In this document: positions 58,013-64,000 of the stretch, in pieces
Layout of the letters: each line of letters begins with the position of its first letter
Numbering within the stretch: position 1 is the first letter of the stretch
DNA from: Gelatoporia subvermispora B
Lineage: Eukaryota > Basidiomycota > Agaricomycetes > Polyporales > Gelatoporiaceae
Assembly (NCBI GenBank): GCA_000320605.2
Contig: KB445807.1
Span: 125,825-189,824 of the forward strand
Length of the DNA stretch: 64,000 bases
Reading direction: 5' to 3'
Program-made: the position numbers and the translations under genes
The notes under the pieces: generated by a model
Seen by the model: the letters and a program-made list of their open reading frames with translations, nothing else
The model's database searches: none
Told to the model about the DNA's origin: nothing

Positions 58013-60190
58013 ATGGCGTCTTCAAGTTCCCTTGTATCCACTGCCACAGTGTCGTCTGAGGTGGCACTGCCGTCCTCCCCCCAGCGCTATCTACGTCTCG
58101 CTATTGCTGTGCATACATACAGCTACGTCGAGATGTCAGAGGAGATGAAGGAGTCCCCGAAGCTCATCTCACAGCAAGCTCGCGACGTGACGGACCCTTT
58201 TCTGTCGCAGTTCATTCAGTCCTTCGAGCGTCTTTTGTGGGCGCGCAGGTTCGAGCAGATGGATATGACGCCACCGGAGCCCACTGACCGGTCAGTTGTC
58301 AAACGGGATGCTGCCACTTAGCGAGTTGACGATATATGCTGACAGCATCGAAGACACATATCTACTGCCCATTTGCACTCTTATGAACACACATGCTTTA
58401 CGTTTCGGCAGCCCGGATCTCGAATGTGTAGCATTCACGGCCAAGGATGGTCGGTTTACCATATGGTCATTCTTGTCTCCGCTGATCTGAAGGTAGGCAC
58501 TCCGGCTTCATACATGTTTGGTATCGGCCTTTCCTCTGGCGGTCCCGACACAAACTGGCGAAAAGTTTCCGATCCTCTTCCTGAAGATTGGTCAAAAGTC
58601 CACCAGGCTTTCTGCGTTACTAGCTTTATGGTACGATTGTGCATGTACGATCCCCGCGTGTTCTGATATGTTATATCCGTTCAGCCACCTGGAACTATGA
58701 AGCCGGATTACTTCGAGCTGCATGCTTCGGATTACGTGCTCCACCTCCCAGAAACTATTATTCGAATGGTCGATGACTTGAGAGACCTTGCTCGCGATTA
58801 CAATGCTCCTTATGGCATCCTTACAGACGAAGTTTCATCGGTCGTCTTCAAGATTAGACACCATCGACTGCGGAATGGACTAGATCCCCTGTATTGCCAA
58901 GCGGTGCCTGTGGAGGAACATCCAGTTCGATACCTGTTGGGAGCTCTCATACATGGTATAGGATGCCCCCAAGGCCTCTACGCGGATGGGTTGTGGCCTA
59001 CGCTTCGGAGAGGCGCCTTTCCCCGGACCGTCCCTACGGTCCGTGATCTCGACGATGCTATCAACAACAGGCACGCCTTCCAGGATTGGGATCAATATGT
59101 GCTGCAGTATTCACGAGAGGAGTGGGAACTGTTTAAGGAATGGAAGAGTACTCTAGCTGGCCAGGCTCGTCTTCGCCCCATCAGGACGGGAGATATCCTT
59201 GTGTGCTCGGGGAGTCGTGAATTCGCCTCATTGCATTTCACGATGCGCTCTCCGTTTCCGCCGCTCGAAGTTTCGAACTCCCGCCAGAGTCACTTTCTGC
59301 GATCACGAGATGGTCTCGTCCAAGGTCGCGCGAAGCCGAGCGAATCCTGCATACCCAGTGTGATTCCACAATCACTGATGGTTTTTCTTTTACTGTCACA
59401 GACGTCCGTCGATCTGGTGACAATTCGTTCTCTCAAGTATTTTACGGTACACTAAATGAAAGTGAGGCAAAACTGTGCCTGAAGCTATACGACGAACGAT
59501 TCTTCCCCTTAGACAGAGAAGCGAACTCCCATGAAAGCCCTTGGGGATCAATCAATTCCGCGGATGGTCTTGAATCAGTGATAGAGGTCGCCCAAAAGGA
59601 AGAAGCGGCTTATGATCGCTTGTGCAACTCGCAAGGTTCCCTGATTCCGCATTATTACAGAATATACTTGGTTCGTCTTCTTCGCATCTCGTCCCATATC
59701 CCAACAGTACAATTAAGAGGCATCTGTAGTTTCAGCTGCCAGATGGAGCGCGGGCGTGGGGTCTCTTGATGGAAGTCATCGACGCGCCTAGCCTTCTCGA
59801 GGCGAACGCCAAGAGCTGGCCCAAAGATGTCCAGGTTGACTTTGTACGGCTGCACATCCAATCTCTCATTTGCTTAGTCCTTATATTCGTCAGGTCCTTC
59901 GCATGAGGCATGCGTTCAGAGCTCTTCGATATGCCGGCGTAGGACATGGAGACGAGCATCCTCGCAACGTGCTTTGCCCGCAAATTCGGCAAGCGCCGCA
60001 TAATGCCCCCGAGATCGTCATCGTGGATTTCGGCCGTGCGGAACTCTGGCTTGAAGACTCGGGCGGCACACCAGCTAGCTACACTGGATCTTGGTCGCTC
60101 GTTGGGTTTGGTGGTGTGCTGCGAGCGGCTGGGATAGACGACGAGGTCTTGTACAGATATTGGGAGCCAATCCAAGATGAAGAGAGATGA
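58013..60190 (+). CDS. Protein-kinase-like (fungal atypical kinase fold) protein
   Basis: Six exons with consistent phases: 58013-58290, 58354-58630, 58685-59202, 59271-59670, 59736-59834 and 59894-60190, giving 622 residues. The N-terminal half (about 390 residues) is of unknown type. The C-terminal half is kinase-like: FSQVFYGTLNESEAKLCLKLY (glycine-loop and Lys strand equivalent), RAWGLLMEVID (hinge), VGHGDEHPRNVL (catalytic HxDxxxxN) and IVIVDFGRAELW (DFG). This matches the kinase-like proteins abundant in Agaricomycetes, with a loop closer to small-molecule phosphotransferases than to classic HRD kinases. Substrate unknown. Two splice choices are less sure: the intron 58291-58353 and the weak donor gtgctc at 59203. 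Confidence 0.75.
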
Positions 60191-60239
60191 ATGCAGCTTA
60201 GAAGCATGGTTCGCGGGGCGGGTGCGGGACTCACTGCTA

Positions 60240-60480
60240 TGCGTTGTGCGGCGTGAGGTCAGCGGGAAAAGGGGCGTTCACGCGCAACTTGCGAGCGCGT
60301 AGCCGCGGATGGGGAGAGGCAGGTGCCAGCTCGAATTGTGTTAGCGAATTCTTGACATTGGAGCAGAGGCACGTCACGATCGGCGGCTATCTTGCTCGCC
60401 GAGGCATGTGTCTAACGCACTGCAGCTTGGACCACTGTGTGCTTGCCATCATCGTCACGCGTCGCTCATTCCCGAACGTT
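60240..60480. repeat. Further copy of the kinase-upstream repeat
   Basis: 60362-60412 closely matches 46108-46160 upstream of the NAD(H) kinase (GTCACGATCGG then ATCTTGCTC). The preceding 60244-60370 resembles 53205-53330. No kinase coding was recognised next to this copy. Confidence 0.5.
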
Positions 60481-61244
60481 AAAGTCCTCTCCGTCTTTCT
60501 CGCTAGGTTTGCTCACACACAGTCGCGTGCTGCTTGTGATATTTATCCCTGCCCTCCGACGGCAGGCAGGTTGTGCCAGGACGACACTCTCCGACTCGGC
60601 TCTGAATGCGCACGCAGCGCACCTTGGGTGGTCCTCAGCAACGATCACACGCTGTTGGACCAGTCACTTTCTGGCTCCGAGATACTGAGGATATCATGAT
60701 CTATATCTCATATTTTCTGGTCGGATGCCCATTGTCACATGGACAGCGCAAAGCCTACAAGATGTTTATGGACCCACATTCCTCAAGCACAGCTCTGGAC
60801 GATTGCCTGCGGCACCAGAGTCTCTAAGATCTTCGCAGACCACCACGCATTGAGGATCGTGAGCGCCACACAGGTGCAGCCATGTATCAACCTTACATCA
60901 TGACCGTCTGCAGGTGCAAACAATGCATGTGCATCTTGAAGAGCCTACTCAGTGCACTCAAGCGGTATGCGCGCTCGGGGCTCAGAGGACACGCGTGTCG
61001 TTCAGCGCCGCAGCTAGCGGCATTGATGTGGCGGCAAGGATGTGGCCTACAATGAATAAATAGTACGTTCGATTATCTAAATCCGAACTATCTGAGCTAA
61101 TCTAGGTAGATCATATTCTGAACGGTCTACAACCTAACAATCCATAGATACCTTCCGTGCTGTACATGAGGGTTGCGTGAGAATGGAAACATAGTTAGCA
61201 TAGTCCTCGTTATCCTTGTAAGGCTACCTTAATAGACCACATTT
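60481..61244. other. Intergenic, nothing seen
   Basis: Short frames only. It should contain the 3' end of the ankyrin gene near 61200. Confidence 0.45.
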
Positions 61245-63986
61245 CTACTTTGCTATAGAGGAGTCATGGTCGTTATCCAAGCCACTGGCATCCGCACCGT
61301 ATTCCACGAGCAATTGAACAATCTCGTCATGTCCTTGTTCCTGTGCTGCTTTCAGGGCAGTCCCATAATTGCCAGCCACGCCGTCAATGTCTGCACCGTG
61401 TTCGACGAGCAGACGGACGATTGCGACACGACCTCTTGCTGACGCTCCTCCCAAGGCAGTCCAGCCATCCCAGTCCACAGCGTTGACGTCCGCATTGTGC
61501 TCGATTAGCAGATGGGCAATTTCGAGGTGACCTCGCACTGATGCTGCTTTAAGGAGAGCCCCATACCTGCCGGCCTCAGCATTGATGTCCGCGCCCTGTT
61601 CAATCAGCAGGCGGGCAATCCCGATGTGATTGTTCACCGATGCTGCTCCCAGGGCAGTCCCGTAGTCGCCGGCCACACTATTGATGTCCGCACCGTGTTT
61701 GACGAGCAGACGAGCGATATTGATGTGATCACTTATCGATGCCGCTCCGAGGGCAGTGCCTTTGATGCCAACCACGGCATTAATGTCTGCACCGTGTTCG
61801 ATGAGTAGACGGACGACCTCAATGCGACCTGCTGCCGATGCTGCTTCTAGGGCAGTCCCGTAGTAACCAGCCGCAGCATCGTTGACATTTGCACCGTGCT
61901 CAACTAACAGACGGGCGATTTCGATGTGACCATTCCTCGATGCTTCTCTGAGGGCAGTTGTGTGCCAGCCAACCTTGCCATTAATGTCTGCACCTGCCTC
62001 GAGAAGCATACGGGCAATCTCAATATGCCCGTTATCCGATGCTGATTGCAGGGCAGTCATTCTCCAGCTACCCAAGCCATTGACATTTGCACCATATTCG
62101 ACGAGCAAATGGGCGAGCTCTGTATGACCGTTCTCCGATGCTGCTCCCAGGGCAGTGCTGCCGTCATCAGCTGCAGCATTGATGCTGTTGTCCGCACCAT
62201 ACTCGAGGAGTAAACGGGCGATCTCGAGATAACCTTTTGCTGATGCTTCCCGCAGCATGATCCCGGCTTGACCACTGATGTCTGCACCATGTTCGAGTAG
62301 CAGACGAATAATCTTGACATGACCGTTTTTTGATGCTGCTTCCACAGCTGTCCCATATTCGCCAGCTGCAGTATTGACATCTGCGCCATGCTCGACCAGC
62401 AGATGGGCAATCTTGAAGTAACCTCTTGCTGATGCTGCTCCCAAGGCAGTCTTGTGTCGACCAGCCGCAGCATCGACATGTGCACCATTGTTGATAAGCA
62501 GACGGGCGATCTCGATATGCCCGTGATCCGATGCTACCCCCAGGGCAGTCTCGTACTGACCAGCCAATCCGTTGACATCTGCACCATGCTCGACGAGCAG
62601 ACGGGCGATTTCGAAGTGTCCTCTCCATGATGCTAGTCCAAGGGCAGTACTATGATCTCCGGTCGCAGCATTGATATCTGCTCCGTGCTCAACAAGCAGA
62701 TGGACGATCTCGGCCGGAGCTCTCATTGATGCTACCCCGAGAGCAGTCCTGTAGTTTCCAGTTGGAGCATTAACGTTTGCACGGTGTTTCAACAACAGAC
62801 GGGCGACTTCGATATGACCTTCCTCTGATGCTACTCCCAGGGCGGTCGTGCGCCTGTCGGCCGAACTGTTAACATCTGCACCATGTTCTATGAGAACACG
62901 GGCAATCTCGATGTCTCCTCTTTTGGATGCTGCTCCCAGTGCAGTACGATAGTCATCAGTTGTAGCATTGACATCTGCCTCGTGCTCAAGGAGTAGATAG
63001 ACGATCTTAATGTGATCTCTCGCCGATGCTGCTTCGAGGGCAGTCCCGTAGTTGCCCGCTGGAGCATTGACATCTGCTCTGTGCTCGATAAGCAGACTGG
63101 CAATCTTGACATGACCATTTGCTGATGCTGCTTGAAGAGCCGTCCCATGGCCGTCAGTCCCAGTATTGACATCTGCATCATGTTCAATGAGTAGATGGAC
63201 AATATCGACATGGCCATTTGCCGATGCTGCTTCCAGGGCAGTTCTATGATCACCAGTGGAAGCATTGACATTTGCGCCATGCTTAACGAGCAGACGGGCA
63301 ATCTCGATATGACCATTTTCCGATGCTGCTTTCAGGGCAGTTACATTGTCGCCAGCCACAGCATTCGTGTCTGCACCGTGCTCTAGCAGTAGATGCACAA
63401 TCTTGACATGACCGTTCTCTGATGCCACTTCCAGGGCAGTGCCATAGTCGCGAGCCCGGATAGGTATGTCTTTGCTGTCATCTACCAGCAGACGGGTGAC
63501 CCTGACCCGACCGTCTGATGATTTTGACCCTACGTCATTTTTGTAGCGCAAGCCAGCCGACCCATTGACGTCTGCACCGTGCTTGATGAGCAGGCGGGCA
63601 ATCTCTACGCGACCTTCCGCTGAAGCTTCCCCCAGAGTGGTCCCGTGGCGACCAGCCGAAGTATTAGCGTCTGCGCCGTACTTGAGGAGCAGGTGAAAGA
63701 TTCCCGTATGCCCTTGATAGACTGCTGCGAACAGTGCCATCCCGCAATCGATGTTTCGTCCAACACGATCGCTCGCCATGAGGGCCAGAATGTGTTTTAC
63801 TACATGCTCGAAGCCATATAATGCCGCGTAGTACAGCGCCGTCCGGTTTTGCTCGTGCATACCGTGGAGGATATCCGGGTTGAAAATTTGAATCCATGAC
63901 CCGATACACCGATTGTCAGGGCTGAAAAAACATTCCATGGCCTTATCAATGATTTCGGAGACACATTCAATGCTCGTATGAGTCAT
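61245..63986 (-). CDS. Long ankyrin-repeat protein, 5' end probably outside the window
   Basis: A single open frame of 913 residues without introns. After about 45 residues (CFFSPDNRCIGSWIQIFNPD, then NRTALYYAALYGFEHVVKHI) it consists of about 26 ankyrin repeats of about 33 residues, typified by TALEAASANGHVDIVHLLIE and HGADVN. At DNA level this is a tandem repeat of about 99 bp. Repeats 3-4 are irregular (an insertion around LRYKNDVGSKSSDG). The first ATG lies 15 bp from the window edge. The N-terminal words resemble the linker before ankyrin arrays in fungal NACHT/NLR-type proteins, so this is probably the C-terminal sensor part of a longer gene. That is inference; a stand-alone ankyrin protein is possible. 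Confidence 0.85.
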   Translation of the reverse strand: MTHTSIECVSEIIDKAMECFFSPDNRCIGSWIQIFNPDILHGMHEQNRTALYYAALYGFEHVVKHILALMASDRVGRNIDCGMALFAAVYQGHTGIFHLLLKYGADANTSAGRHGTTLGEASAEGRVEIARLLIKHGADVNGSAGLRYKNDVGSKSSDGRVRVTRLLVDDSKDIPIRARDYGTALEVASENGHVKIVHLLLEHGADTNAVAGDNVTALKAASENGHIEIARLLVKHGANVNASTGDHRTALEAASANGHVDIVHLLIEHDADVNTGTDGHGTALQAASANGHVKIASLLIEHRADVNAPAGNYGTALEAASARDHIKIVYLLLEHEADVNATTDDYRTALGAASKRGDIEIARVLIEHGADVNSSADRRTTALGVASEEGHIEVARLLLKHRANVNAPTGNYRTALGVASMRAPAEIVHLLVEHGADINAATGDHSTALGLASWRGHFEIARLLVEHGADVNGLAGQYETALGVASDHGHIEIARLLINNGAHVDAAAGRHKTALGAASARGYFKIAHLLVEHGADVNTAAGEYGTAVEAASKNGHVKIIRLLLEHGADISGQAGIMLREASAKGYLEIARLLLEYGADNSINAAADDGSTALGAASENGHTELAHLLVEYGANVNGLGSWRMTALQSASDNGHIEIARMLLEAGADINGKVGWHTTALREASRNGHIEIARLLVEHGANVNDAAAGYYGTALEAASAAGRIEVVRLLIEHGADINAVVGIKGTALGAASISDHINIARLLVKHGADINSVAGDYGTALGAASVNNHIGIARLLIEQGADINAEAGRYGALLKAASVRGHLEIAHLLIEHNADVNAVDWDGWTALGGASARGRVAIVRLLVEHGADIDGVAGNYGTALKAAQEQGHDEIVQLLVEYGADASGLDNDHDSSIAK

Positions 63987-64000
63987 CCAATGCCTCGCAG

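Noticed and set aside
61245..63986. Ankyrin DNA repeats as a CRISPR or satellite array
   Set aside because: The 99-bp units are coding ankyrin repeats with an uninterrupted reading frame, not repeats separated by unrelated spacers.

Overview
The window reads as nuclear DNA of a filamentous basidiomycete, most likely an Agaricomycete. Genes are split by short introns (about 48-100 bp, GT..AG) whose phases can be solved by hand. The mobile-element and gene families (Plavaka-type transposase, DIRS-like tyrosine-recombinase retroelement, Ulp1-linked transposase, high-copy unnamed families, kinase-like and ankyrin proteins) are ones I associate with Agaricomycetes. No bacterial operon, Shine-Dalgarno or CRISPR signal is present. 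An 828-base run of N lies at 28981-29808.

Layout. 1-8.2 kb is gene-poor: a decayed unknown gene (1131-1897, minus), an exact-period 60-bp repeat array (2.2-2.55 kb), a decayed unknown family gene (4415-6307), a tRNA-derived SINE candidate (6.6-7.1 kb) and an AT-rich patch. 8.2-15.1 kb is host sequence with three consistent models: a microcephalin-like BRCT protein (8265-11385), a coiled-coil protein (11820-12931, minus) and a small unknown protein (14532-15073). 16.5-28.9 kb holds a decayed divergent pair, an unknown Lys/Asp-rich family protein (minus) and a Plavaka-type transposase (plus). One transposase intron is 4.9 kb long and contains pieces of two host genes, Hsp70 and the 26S proteasome ATPase Rpt5. 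28.95-29.94 kb is an inverted-repeat-bounded segment around the N gap. 30-35.6 kb has no gene I can support. 35.7-36.8 kb is a decayed short-chain dehydrogenase.

37.4-60.5 kb is organised around a mitochondrial Pos5-type NAD(H) kinase gene (37433-40641, minus). Its upstream region is split by two elements: a 5.4-kb DIRS-like retroelement (40707-46083), and 154 bp further out a 6.1-kb DNA transposon (46237-52320) with 33-bp inverted ends, a probable 8-bp target duplication, and a Ulp1-protease plus transposase coding region. Decayed copies of the kinase 5' exons and/or upstream region recur at 53.9-54.3, 57.4-57.8 and 60.36-60.48 kb. Between them sit a seven-helix-type membrane protein (55007-56171, minus) and a protein-kinase-like gene (58013-60190). 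The right edge is a 913-residue run of about 26 ankyrin repeats (61245-63986, minus), probably the C-terminal part of a larger gene running off the window.

Decay pattern. The host genes read through cleanly. The TE-linked and orphan genes carry scattered in-frame stops, nearly all explained by one C-to-T (or CpG) transition. All models were made by eye; no database search or computation was run.
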